64,000 nt of DNA from an uncultured Christensenellaceae bacterium (lineage in GTDB: Bacteria > Bacillota > Clostridia > Christensenellales > Pumilibacteraceae), in contig CAJULE010000007.1 of NCBI GenBank assembly GCA_910587445.1, forward strand, positions 15,407 through 79,406, given 5' to 3'. Under the pieces are notes generated by a model. That model searched no databases and was not told where the DNA came from. It was given only the letters and a program-made list of their open reading frames with translations. Positions 33,032 through 41,393 of the stretch are shown one piece after another (the first letter of the stretch is position 1; the number at the start of each line of letters is the position of its first letter). The translations under genes were made by a program, and so were the position numbers.

Positions 33032-33466
33032 ATGAAACTCGACAGGAACGACATCATGAAAATACTTCCGCACCGTCCGCCGATGCTGCTTGTGGACGAA
33101 GCAGAGCTCGGAGAAAACGGCGAGTCAATAGGACGCTATACCGTAAAGGGAGACGAGCACTTTTTGCAGGGACATTTCCCGAACAATCCCATAGTGCCAG
33201 GCGTCATACTTTGCGAGATGATGGCGCAGAGCGCTTGCGTCATGTTCAAGGACAAGCCAGCCGCGCTTACGCTGTTTACGGGAATGAACAACGTGCACTT
33301 CAAAAAACCGGTCGTTCCCGGCGACACCGTCGTGTCGACTTGCTCGCTTATAAAGAGCAAGGGACCTTTCCATTTCTGCAAGGGCGAAGCCCGCGTGAAC
33401 GGTGAGATCCGCGCGTCGCTCGAGTTTTCGTTCGCACTCGTGCCGCCCGAAAAGGTCTCGAAGTAG
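33032..33466 (+). CDS. fabZ: 3-hydroxyacyl-ACP dehydratase, FabZ type
   Basis: 144 residues, hotdog fold: ILPHRPPMLLVDE at the N-terminus, catalytic His in GHFPNNPIVPGV and Glu in CEMMAQSA. Dehydrates 3-hydroxyacyl-ACP in fatty acid elongation. AAGGAG lies 8-9 bases upstream. It starts right after the composite repeat B1 and precedes the AAA ATPase gene by 8 bp, although no other fatty acid genes are adjacent. Confidence 0.94.
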   Translation: MKLDRNDIMKILPHRPPMLLVDEAELGENGESIGRYTVKGDEHFLQGHFPNNPIVPGVILCEMMAQSACVMFKDKPAALTLFTGMNNVHFKKPVVPGDTVVSTCSLIKSKGPFHFCKGEARVNGEIRASLEFSFALVPPEKVSK

Positions 33467-33474
33467 GTAGCTTT

Positions 33475-34533
33475 ATGGCAGACGCACAACAGCTCTATTC
33501 AAGCTTCAACCGCAATTACGAGCAGGGTCTTTCCGCAAAGCAAGCGGGCGACGTGCTCGGCGCGCGACGCTTTCTTTTGCGTGCGGCGGACGATCTGAAC
33601 AAGCTCGCAAACGAGTCGTTCGGCACCGTGAGAACACAGCGCAAGGCGCAGGTAAAGCGTATTCTCGACGCGGTGGAAAGGCTCGGCGAGGAAATGCCCG
33701 TCTCCGTAAAAGGCGGCGAGGCGGGGCAAATCACGCCCTCAAAACCAAAAGGCGGAATACGCTTCGACGACATCATAGGGCTTGACGAGGCAAAAAAAGC
33801 CATTTTCCGAATGGTCGTAAACCCTTTGAAAAGTCCGGAAGTTTACCGCAAATACAAGCTCGAGCCGGGCGGAAACGTGCTTCTCGAAGGTGCGCCGGGA
33901 ACGGGCAAGACGTCGTTTGCCAAAGCCGTTGCGGGTGAGATAGGCGTGCCGTTTATTGCGGTCGACACGAATTCGCTTGTCGACAGTTACATCGGCAAAA
34001 CGGGCAAAAATATCGACAAGATGTTTGCGTCCGCACGCGCTCTCATAAAAAAGTCGGGTACGCCCGTAGTTCTGTTTCTCGACGAGTTCGACTCGATCGC
34101 GGGGAAACGCGGCGGCGACAGCAAGACGGCGGACGAAGCCGTGCCGACGCTCATTCGGCAGATGGACGGCTTCGATACGGACAACGGCGGACTCGTGATC
34201 CTCGCTTCGACCAACCTCAAGGAAAATCTCGATTCGGCGGTGCTTTCGCGCTTTCGCAATAAGATTCACATACCGCTTCCGTCGGAGTCGGAGCGTGCTC
34301 TTCTTCTTCGCTTAAAGCTCGGTAAGATTGCGAAAGAGGATTTCGACAGTCTCGACTTTTCCGAGGCGGCACGTCTTTCCGAAGGTTTTTCGGGACGCGA
34401 TCTTAGCTGGGTATGCGAGGAGATAAAGAACGTGCTTGCCGAACGCGACGCGGGACTCGGAGACGGCGTCGTCGATTTGAACGCCGAACTCCTTTCGCAG
34501 ATCGCCGTCAAAAAGCGCGAAACGGGAAAATAA
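33475..34533 (+). CDS. Vps4-like AAA ATPase with a MIT-like N-terminal domain
   Basis: 352 residues. Residues 1-75 form three predicted helices (YEQGLSAKQAGDVLGARRFLLRAADDLNKLA...) with the spacing of a MIT domain. The AAA module has Walker A GAPGTGKT (139-146), a pore loop SYIGKTG (171-177), Walker B VVLFLDEFD (198-206) and Arg fingers in SRFRNK (259, 261). Sequence style is that of the Vps4/katanin clade, whose MIT domain docks on client proteins that the ring then unfolds. No transmembrane part, so not FtsH. Followed by a terminator and the giant repeat protein. The client is unknown. Confidence 0.85.
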   Translation: MADAQQLYSSFNRNYEQGLSAKQAGDVLGARRFLLRAADDLNKLANESFGTVRTQRKAQVKRILDAVERLGEEMPVSVKGGEAGQITPSKPKGGIRFDDIIGLDEAKKAIFRMVVNPLKSPEVYRKYKLEPGGNVLLEGAPGTGKTSFAKAVAGEIGVPFIAVDTNSLVDSYIGKTGKNIDKMFASARALIKKSGTPVVLFLDEFDSIAGKRGGDSKTADEAVPTLIRQMDGFDTDNGGLVILASTNLKENLDSAVLSRFRNKIHIPLPSESERALLLRLKLGKIAKEDFDSLDFSEAARLSEGFSGRDLSWVCEEIKNVLAERDAGLGDGVVDLNAELLSQIAVKKRETGK

Positions 34534-34555
34534 AATCAACTTGCCAATATGTCTG

Positions 34556-34593
34556 TCTCCCCGAAAGTCGGCGCTTTTCGGGGAGATCGTTTT
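34556..34593 (+). terminator. Terminator of the fabZ-AAA transcript
   Basis: TCTCCCCGAAAG (34556-34567) and CTTTTCGGGGAGA (34574-34586) pair almost fully and are followed by TCGTTTT. Confidence 0.8.
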
Positions 34594-34657
34594 AAGCCGA
34601 AAAAGTAGTTCGAATATTAGAATAAGATTAAAATCGAATTATAAAAGGGCGCGGCTA

Positions 34658-34686
34658 TTGACATTTTCTTTCCGGCGGAGTACAAT
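34658..34686 (+). promoter_or_regulatory. Sigma-A promoter of the giant repeat protein
   Basis: TTGACA (34658-34663), 17-bp spacer, TACAAT (34681-34686), with about 55 bases of leader ending in AAAGGAGG before ATG 34750. Confidence 0.8.
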
Positions 34687-34749
34687 ATATGTGTAAAAAA
34701 ATCAAGCTTTCCGCAGTGTTGACAGGCATTTTGCGGAAAGGAGGATATT

Positions 34750-37700
34750 ATGGGCGAGAAGCGCGTAGTCGTCGAAAAACGCAATAAGTCGGGCGGCGTA
34801 AAAAAAGAAAAGAAGAAAAAGAGAAGCTGTTGCCTTACGTGCTTTCTCGTGTTTTTGATTGCGACGGTGGTCATTCTCGCGGCGGGCGTGGGCGTCGGTT
34901 GCTATTTCGGCAATGTGTATACCACGCAGAATCTCGATATGACGATAGGCGAGTGCTTCGGCGTCGTTTCGGGACTGTACTCTCCCGACGAAAAGAAAAT
35001 AGTCACGAACCCTTACGGACAAGACGACCTCGACGGCTTCTACAACGAGCTCAAACACGCGGTCTTTTTGAAAGAGAGCACGGAAATAGATCTGAAAGAA
35101 ATTCTCAAAGTCGCGGGCTCCTCGCTCGGCAGCAAAGAATCCTTGCGCCTCGCGGAAAACGCCGAGGGCGGCGAGGAAGCGGGAGAGGGCGACGGGGGAG
35201 ACAACTTGCTTACGCGCTTTTTGACGGGACTCATAAAGCGCGAGAACATAGACTTCGACAGAATTTCGAAGTACGACGAAGCAAAGCACGACGAATATAT
35301 GATGAAGCTGTCCGATAAAGAGCTTGCGGCTTTCGTAAACGAAATTTTGAATACTCTTTTGGAAGACGAAGAACTTCAAAAGGAGTTGGGCGGCAAAATC
35401 TTCGAATCTTTGGATCTTTCCGAGTATGGCATAGACAACGTGGGAAAGTATATTTCCTTGCGTCAAATGAATCTTTCGCGAGAGGAGCGAGACGTGTTCG
35501 TCACAGACGAGGCAGGCGAGACGAGCAAGGAGAAAAAGGAAGTCACCATGCTTTCGCTGACCGTGCAGGTTAAGCTCATGGATGCGGCAAAGCCCGTACT
35601 CGAAAAATATATCGAAAATAAATTTCTGGCGTCGACGGCGCATTTCTTCGTCAAAGCCCTGCTTCCTAACAACATTTACGTTACCGTAGGCTTGGGGCTC
35701 GATCACGAGACCGATCTCGACATAAAGCTCAACCGCATAGACGACGAGGAAAAAGTCGCGCTCACCTTTAAACTCATAGAGGGCATAACGGGCAGTTCGC
35801 TTCGCGATGATTTGAGACAGATGCTGCACGAAAGCGTTTATGACGGATTTTTATCGGTTGCGAATGATTTCGTGGATTTTTCCGCGGTCAAAGACGGAAC
35901 GCTTACCGTCGACGCGTTCGAGACGGCGATAGTCGCTTCGCATATAAACGAAGAAGCGGACCCCGAAAACCGCCTTACGAGCAAAGACGTACTTGTTGTT
36001 CTTCGCGACGTGCTCGGATCGGACTTCGACGCGGCTGTAAGTCCCGAGCATACCTATAAGAATCAGTATGCGGGCGAAGCCACCGACGTGCAGTACAACG
36101 CCGCTTACGGCACTGTCTATAATCCCGCGGTTAAGGATGAAGAGAAGCTCGTCGATTACGAGAAAGAGTTTTTGAAGGAAATTTCGGAAAAGTATCTTAT
36201 AGATCTCGACCCCGACGGGAAGCCCGACAGCGGCGACGAAATCGATTTCGCCGACTTTATGGCGATGTTCGGAATAGGAAGTTCGGATAAGAGCCTCGAA
36301 CTTACGGAGCTCATAAACGGGAACAAGATGAATGATCTGCTCGATAGGGACCCGAGCGAAATAAGAGTAAAGATAAACGACAGAATGATGGGCGCGATAG
36401 TGTCCTCGCTTTTGGATAATATTTTGGGCGGCGAGTTTTCCACCTACGACGTGGACGTAGAGCAGATAATAATAAGTACTAAAACGGCGTCCGAAGGCGA
36501 ACGCAAGTTCATGGAAATAGGAATTTCGGCGGGGCTCGGCTCCTTTACCGACAGCTTCGAGCAAGCCATGCTCAGCGCAATGCTCAACGAATTTTTGCCC
36601 GAGCGCATAATGCTGTCCGTAAAGCTCGACATTACGCGCGAAGAAATGCTCGGCGGCAGACAGCTCGAAAAGACGGAGATACGATTCAACGAGCTCGACG
36701 CGGTGGAGACCGAAAAGATACTGAAAGTTATAGGCAAGTTTGCGGGCTCGCTCGAAATAGATTCGATACTTTCCGATATAGAAGCGCCGCTTCGCGAAAT
36801 GCTCGACACTATGTATTCGACGCTCGATTCTATCGAGTTTGTCGACTCCCACATCATTCTCCCCGATATATTCACTGCGGTTTCGGATATGCTCTTCAAG
36901 GACGAAGAGAGCGGCGAAAATATCGTGAGCGGCGAGGAAATACGCGATATGCTCGAAGGGCTTTCGGGGTCGGACGAAGAGGACTTTGTCGCTTCGCTCG
37001 GTGTCGAGACCGCTTCCGACAATTACGACGGCTTTGTCCGCGAGATAAACGACAGGTACTATCTTAAGACGGACGGCGCGCTCGTGGATAAGTTCGACGA
37101 CATTTTTGCCATAGTGGATATCGCCGCATTCGATTCGGAAAAGTTCGAGCTCGACAGACTCAAGCACGACGCTCGCCCCGCAAGCGAGTTGAGACCGTTG
37201 ATAAGCGACGCCGAACTCGCACATATCTTTGCCGAGAAAATGGCGGACAACGAGGCTCTTTCCGGTATCGACGTGAATATCTTGGGTATCCATGTCGGCA
37301 CGGACGGCGGCGAGAGCGGCGACAGGCGGTTTATAAGGCTGGCGATCGAGTTCTCGCTTTCGAGTCTCGGCGGCAACGTCGCGTCCATACTTCCGATAGA
37401 AAAGATCTACATCGTCGCGACGAGCTATGTCGACGGAAAGCTTTCGGACGGCGCCGAAGAATATTACGAGACCGAAATAAATATAAACAAGATGACCGAG
37501 GCGCAAAAAGCGACTCTTCAAAAGATGATGGATCACTTGCAAGGGGCGGACGCGCTCGACTTCGACGAGAAAGCGATCGAAATAGGCAAGGTCGTGTGCC
37601 TGCAGCTCTCTACGCTCGAGACGAGCCTCGGCGAAGACGGATTCGAGTTCGCAGAGGGCGGCATAAAGCTCACCGATTTCTATTCTTTCCTCGCAAGAGC

Positions 37701-38421
37701 CACCGAAACGGACGCCGATTCCGAAACGCTAAAAGGGGCGGTGCAGGGACTTTACGAGAGGGAAAGCGCGGATTCGTCTTTGTACAATTACGTTTCTTCC
37801 GATATAGTGCGCAACGGTTTGGGCGAGCTCGACAGGGCTGACCCCATGAACAATTTCGAGGAGCGTCCGACTGTCGAAAACGGAGGCAAGGCGAAAATGG
37901 CGGACAATAAGTTCGGGGCTCTTCTCGAAAGCAAATTCACCGATACGGTCGGCGATCTTTCCGAGCTCACGATTATTTCTTCGGCGAGCGATACCTCTAA
38001 GACGAAGGCGTACTACGACGAGATGAAAGAACTCGGTGTGGTTTCTCCCGATGGCAAAAACTATATGCGCATAGTCGTGCTTATCGAGCTTAAAAAGTTC
38101 ATGGGAGAGAGCGGCAGTTCGCTCATAGCGTCGTTCTTGCCCGAATATATCTATGCCACGCTGTATGTGACTCTCGATGAGCCCGAAATGAGTCTTGCCG
38201 CAATGCGCATAAATTCGCTGTCCGTTACGGAGCAGAAAGCTCTGCTTGCGATAGCTCATCTCGACGACGATTCCATTTCGGCGACCGTCAACGACTCGCT
38301 CGCGATCGTGAGCGAATATCACGAGAACGCGCTGTACATCGATTCTTCTGCGGGCGTCGGCGCGATATTTACCGATGCGGCTCTGCTTGTTTCGGGCTCG
38401 ACTCTTTCCGAAGCGGCATAA
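34750..38421 (+). CDS. Giant membrane-anchored protein with four internal repeats, unknown function
   Basis: 1223 residues. A basic cytoplasmic tail (1-26), one transmembrane helix (about 30-52), and a long acidic outer part. Four divergent repeats of 140-190 residues can be aligned (about 188-375, 535-715, 818-960, 1050-1205). Each holds a strand-rich core of the form LP-x2-IY-x-(hydrophobic)-D, about 10-20 residues later an I-x-hN-x-(I/L/M) strand, then an E-rich helix (LLPNNIYVTVGLGLD/IKLNRIDDEEKVAL; FLPERIMLSVKLD/IRFNELD; ILPIEKIYIVATSYVD/ININKMTEAQKATL; FLPEYIYATLYVTLD/MRINSLSVTEQKALL). Resembles no family I know. recF starts 1 bp after its stop. Confidence 0.85.
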   Translation: MGEKRVVVEKRNKSGGVKKEKKKKRSCCLTCFLVFLIATVVILAAGVGVGCYFGNVYTTQNLDMTIGECFGVVSGLYSPDEKKIVTNPYGQDDLDGFYNELKHAVFLKESTEIDLKEILKVAGSSLGSKESLRLAENAEGGEEAGEGDGGDNLLTRFLTGLIKRENIDFDRISKYDEAKHDEYMMKLSDKELAAFVNEILNTLLEDEELQKELGGKIFESLDLSEYGIDNVGKYISLRQMNLSREERDVFVTDEAGETSKEKKEVTMLSLTVQVKLMDAAKPVLEKYIENKFLASTAHFFVKALLPNNIYVTVGLGLDHETDLDIKLNRIDDEEKVALTFKLIEGITGSSLRDDLRQMLHESVYDGFLSVANDFVDFSAVKDGTLTVDAFETAIVASHINEEADPENRLTSKDVLVVLRDVLGSDFDAAVSPEHTYKNQYAGEATDVQYNAAYGTVYNPAVKDEEKLVDYEKEFLKEISEKYLIDLDPDGKPDSGDEIDFADFMAMFGIGSSDKSLELTELINGNKMNDLLDRDPSEIRVKINDRMMGAIVSSLLDNILGGEFSTYDVDVEQIIISTKTASEGERKFMEIGISAGLGSFTDSFEQAMLSAMLNEFLPERIMLSVKLDITREEMLGGRQLEKTEIRFNELDAVETEKILKVIGKFAGSLEIDSILSDIEAPLREMLDTMYSTLDSIEFVDSHIILPDIFTAVSDMLFKDEESGENIVSGEEIRDMLEGLSGSDEEDFVASLGVETASDNYDGFVREINDRYYLKTDGALVDKFDDIFAIVDIAAFDSEKFELDRLKHDARPASELRPLISDAELAHIFAEKMADNEALSGIDVNILGIHVGTDGGESGDRRFIRLAIEFSLSSLGGNVASILPIEKIYIVATSYVDGKLSDGAEEYYETEININKMTEAQKATLQKMMDHLQGADALDFDEKAIEIGKVVCLQLSTLETSLGEDGFEFAEGGIKLTDFYSFLARATETDADSETLKGAVQGLYERESADSSLYNYVSSDIVRNGLGELDRADPMNNFEERPTVENGGKAKMADNKFGALLESKFTDTVGDLSELTIISSASDTSKTKAYYDEMKELGVVSPDGKNYMRIVVLIELKKFMGESGSSLIASFLPEYIYATLYVTLDEPEMSLAAMRINSLSVTEQKALLAIAHLDDDSISATVNDSLAIVSEYHENALYIDSSAGVGAIFTDAALLVSGSTLSEAA

Positions 38422-38422
38422 A

Positions 38423-39502
38423 ATGTTTGTCAAAAAACTTCAACTTAAGGACTTTCGCAACTTCGCGGGGGCTTCGCTCGAGCTCTCCGAAGGCATAAAC
38501 GTGTTCGAGGGGCGCAACGCTCAGGGCAAGACCAATCTTTTGGAAGCGCTGTATATGACGTCCGTCGGTAAAAGTATGCGCACGCCACGCGATAAGGAGC
38601 TCGTTCGTTGGGAGACGGACAGGGCATACGTTCGCACGGACGTCGAAAAGCGCGGAGGAAGCGAGAGCGTCGAGATCGTGCTCGATCGCTCGGTCGGCAA
38701 GTGCGTTTCGGTCAATTCGTTGCCGCTCACCCGTCTCGGCGAGCTTATGGGCACGGTGCTCACGGTATTGTTTTCTCCCGAGGAGATAAAAATAGTAAAG
38801 GAGTCGCCGTCCGAGCGCAGGCGTTTTGCGGACATTGCTCTTAGCCAGCTTTCCAAAAGTTATTTCTACAGACTCAACAGATACAATCGCATACTGTCCC
38901 AACGCAACAAGCTTTTAAAGTCCGTAAAACCCGACCTTGCCGCGCTCGAGATATGGGATATGCAGCTTGCCGAAGCGGGGGCGGGAATAGTAAAGTCGCG
39001 GCGCGGCTTTCTTGCGCGCCTTCAGCCCATTGCGAGTAAGGTGCACGAGTTTTTGACCGACGGGAGCGAAGTGCTTGCGCTTTCTTACGAGGGCGCAGTC
39101 GGAGCGGAGCTTTCGGAGATAAAGGATAATCTCATAAAAAGTCTGACGCTTTCGCGCGAGTCCGATTTAAAGACGGGCTTTACGCACGTCGGTCCGCACA
39201 AGGACGACATCGGAGTCAAGGCGAACGGCGTCGACCTTCGCACATACGGCTCGCAGGGACAGCAGCGCACCGCGGCGCTTTCGCTTCAGCTCTCGCTTTT
39301 GGAGCTCATGAGCGATTTTACGGGGGACAAGCCCGTGCTTCTTCTCGACGACGTTATGAGCGAACTCGACGAAGTGAGGCGAAAGAGACTGCTCGAGCTC
39401 ATAACGTCGTACCAGACCGTGATTACCTGTACCGAACTGCCCGAGCTCGACGGCAGAAGCGACGTCAAGAGATTCAAGATAGTTGCGGGAACGCTTGCCT
39501 GA
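38423..39502 (+). CDS. recF: DNA replication and repair protein RecF
   Basis: 359 residues from ATG 38423, immediately after the giant gene's stop. SMC-like ATPase: FVKKLQLKDFRNF at the N-terminus, Walker A EGRNAQGKTN, signature GSQGQQRTAALSLQL and Walker B LLLDDVMSELD. Loads RecA at gaps via RecFOR. In most Bacillota recF sits in dnaA-dnaN-recF-gyrB; here none of those genes is near, so the gene has moved and no replication origin is implied. Confidence 0.94.
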   Translation: MFVKKLQLKDFRNFAGASLELSEGINVFEGRNAQGKTNLLEALYMTSVGKSMRTPRDKELVRWETDRAYVRTDVEKRGGSESVEIVLDRSVGKCVSVNSLPLTRLGELMGTVLTVLFSPEEIKIVKESPSERRRFADIALSQLSKSYFYRLNRYNRILSQRNKLLKSVKPDLAALEIWDMQLAEAGAGIVKSRRGFLARLQPIASKVHEFLTDGSEVLALSYEGAVGAELSEIKDNLIKSLTLSRESDLKTGFTHVGPHKDDIGVKANGVDLRTYGSQGQQRTAALSLQLSLLELMSDFTGDKPVLLLDDVMSELDEVRRKRLLELITSYQTVITCTELPELDGRSDVKRFKIVAGTLA

Positions 39503-39537
39503 CAGCCTTTGTCGGAACCAACTTTTCGAGGAGATAT

Positions 39538-40098
39538 ATGAACGAACCGTATTGGTGGTATATCCTATTTGTACGCGCAGGAGCGGAGCACAGGGTCGTA
39601 AACGATTTGCGGCGCTTTTTCGCTCATTCGGGCATACCTTACGAAACAGATCCTTTCTGTCCCGAGTCCGAGTGCTATTACAGGAGCAAGGAGCTGCGCA
39701 AGCTCGGTAAAAACTATATAAGGCGTCCGCTGTTTCCCGGGTATGTCTTTCTCGAGACGAATATGCCCGCCGACGAATTTATAGGGCAGGCGGGGCGGTA
39801 TATCTACGCTTCCTCGGACATAATCCGCCTTCTTAAATACGGCGAATCCGACGAGATAGCCATGCCCGAAAACGAGCGCAAGCGCTTCGAGTTTTTGCTT
39901 CGCGGAAAGCGCTGTATCGAGCGTTCCGTCGGCTACATCGAAGGAGACGTCATTCATATCGAGGGCGGCGCACTCGTCGGTCTCGAAGCGCTCATAACCA
40001 AAATCGACCGTCATAACCGCAGCGCAACCGTTGAACTCGATATGTTCGGGAGAAGGGTTACGACGCGTGTTCCTCTCGAAATCGTAAGCAAGTCCTGA
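39538..40098 (+). CDS. NusG-family antiterminator, LoaP-like paralogue
   Basis: 186 residues: NGN domain (WWYILFVRAGAEHRVVNDLRRFF ... RRPLFPGYVFLETNMPADEF) followed by a KOW domain (GDVIHIEGGALVGLEALITKIDRHNRSATVELDMFGR). The inserted CPESECYYRS...KELRKLGKNY segment and the solitary setting, away from rplK and secE, indicate a specialised paralogue such as LoaP rather than housekeeping NusG. LoaP binds RNA polymerase plus a leader hairpin and lets it read through terminators. Starts with GAGGAG upstream, 35 bp after recF. Its own stop codon lies at the start of palindromic element A2. Confidence 0.85.
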   Translation: MNEPYWWYILFVRAGAEHRVVNDLRRFFAHSGIPYETDPFCPESECYYRSKELRKLGKNYIRRPLFPGYVFLETNMPADEFIGQAGRYIYASSDIIRLLKYGESDEIAMPENERKRFEFLLRGKRCIERSVGYIEGDVIHIEGGALVGLEALITKIDRHNRSATVELDMFGRRVTTRVPLEIVSKS

Positions 40099-40214
40099 CG
40101 GCTTAGAAACGTCGCATTTCTGTGTTAAAAGAGTCGCGCCCTAGGTTGTGTACGTCTGTGTACACTCCCGTCGGGCGCGACTCTTTTGCCTTGAACTGCT
40201 GTTTCTAAGCCGTC
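40097..40214 (+). repeat. Palindromic A element, copy A2 (after nusG-like gene)
   Basis: Longest perfect arms of the family: GACGGCTTAGAAAC (40097-40110, starting within the stop codon) against GTTTCTAAGCCGTC (40201-40214), and inside AAAAGAGTCGCGCCC (40127-40141) against GGGCGCGACTCTTTT (40173-40187), capped by GTGTAC...GTGTACAC. Apical type I (GTGTAC...GTACACTCCCGTCGG). Confidence 0.88.
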
Positions 40215-40242
40215 GGGTGGCGCGGGAACCGCTGCGCGAATA

Positions 40243-41025
40243 TCAAAAAACAGGGAAGATACCAAAATATAATAAGAGTCCGATAACCGTCAAATGCAGC
40301 GGATAGTATATGTAAAACGCCCATTTGAGAAATTTATTTATGACAATGTTTTTACCTCGCAAACCGTTGTACAGTAACAGAACGGGGATAGAAAGACAAA
40401 CGCCGAGTTGTAAAATTCCGTAAATTTTGTCTATCGCAAAAAAGTATACCATGCCGTATATGAGCACCCAAAACATCATCCACAGCATTTGTTTCGCGAA
40501 CTTGCCGCGGTTTGCCCAAAACGAAAGTATTACCATGGGAGCGATACAGCTCCAATCGGCGGGGAAAGATATAACAAGAATCAGAATATTAAGCAAAATT
40601 TTTATCGGGAATTTCAGTTTGGAATCGTGAACGCGAATCAAGACCAATCCCCAAGCGAAAGCCCATAAAACGCCTGTTTGATTGAACGGCGAACCGTGAG
40701 CAAACGGAACAAAAGACAGCGGGTCGATATAGTTGAACGAACAAAACACATACGGAAAATGCGATATCACGGCAAAAAGGAACATTCGCCCTATGTACTT
40801 TTTCAGGTTTTTCGTATAGTAATAGCCTTCCGCAACAAAATAGCACATTATCGGACAGGTCAAGCGACCCAATATGTGCATAATCAATGCTGCCGGGTTG
40901 GCGGAAAATCCTTGCCATATCGCCCACGCCAGATGGTCTGACGTCATTGCGATTATAGCTATGATTTTCAATACATTCGAATTCAGTCTTTTGTAGTTTG
41001 TATTTGCTGTTGCTTCTGTTTCCAT
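40243..41025 (-). CDS. TraX-family membrane protein
   Basis: 260 residues with about eight hydrophobic helices. LKIIAIIAMTSDHLAW at the start, GRLTCPIMCYFVAEGYYYT, and ILVISFPADWSCIAPMVIL fit the TraX family (first known as the F-pilin acetylase), here a chromosomal clostridial version and probably a membrane acyltransferase-like protein of unknown substrate. Start ATG 41025 has a rather distant GGAGAG (14 bases). Its promoter shares a 23-bp block with the unknown gene at 17942-18700. Convergent with the nusG-like gene, element A2 lying between. Confidence 0.85.
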   Translation of the reverse strand: METEATANTNYKRLNSNVLKIIAIIAMTSDHLAWAIWQGFSANPAALIMHILGRLTCPIMCYFVAEGYYYTKNLKKYIGRMFLFAVISHFPYVFCSFNYIDPLSFVPFAHGSPFNQTGVLWAFAWGLVLIRVHDSKLKFPIKILLNILILVISFPADWSCIAPMVILSFWANRGKFAKQMLWMMFWVLIYGMVYFFAIDKIYGILQLGVCLSIPVLLLYNGLRGKNIVINKFLKWAFYIYYPLHLTVIGLLLYFGIFPVF

Positions 41026-41072
41026 AGCGTAATCGTATTCTCTCCATCGGCTTGTACTGCTCGAAAATATGG

Positions 41073-41114
41073 TTATCGTACAGTCATTATATCATATCGA
41101 TATCTGAAAAACAA
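41073..41114 (-). promoter_or_regulatory. Promoter of traX, with the shared 23-bp block
   Basis: On the minus strand TTGTTT (41114-41109), 17 bp, TATAAT (41091-41086); 41073-41095 is identical to 18751-18773. Confidence 0.65.
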
Positions 41115-41393
41115 GCGGCATATAAGGCTATCTCGCCGCACTTATTGCGCGTCGCTTCATAAGTTACGTTCGCTTTGCGGGATTTTCTCGCCGCACGACG
41201 ATGGAAACGACAAAAAAGGCGCGGCTTCGCTGTTATGCCTCCCGAAAGTCGGATAAAACTTTCAAGACGCATTTCATCGAGTCGCGCCTTATTCTTAATG
41301 TTCATGAAAATTTCCTGTGGAAACTATTGTAAGGAGAGAGCTTTTTTACGGCGTTTCTCCGTTCGTATTTTGTGCGTGCTTAAAATGGGTATG

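Noticed and set aside
39503..39537. Replication origin near recF
   Set aside because: No dnaA, dnaN or gyrB and no cluster of DnaA boxes; recF alone is not evidence of an origin.
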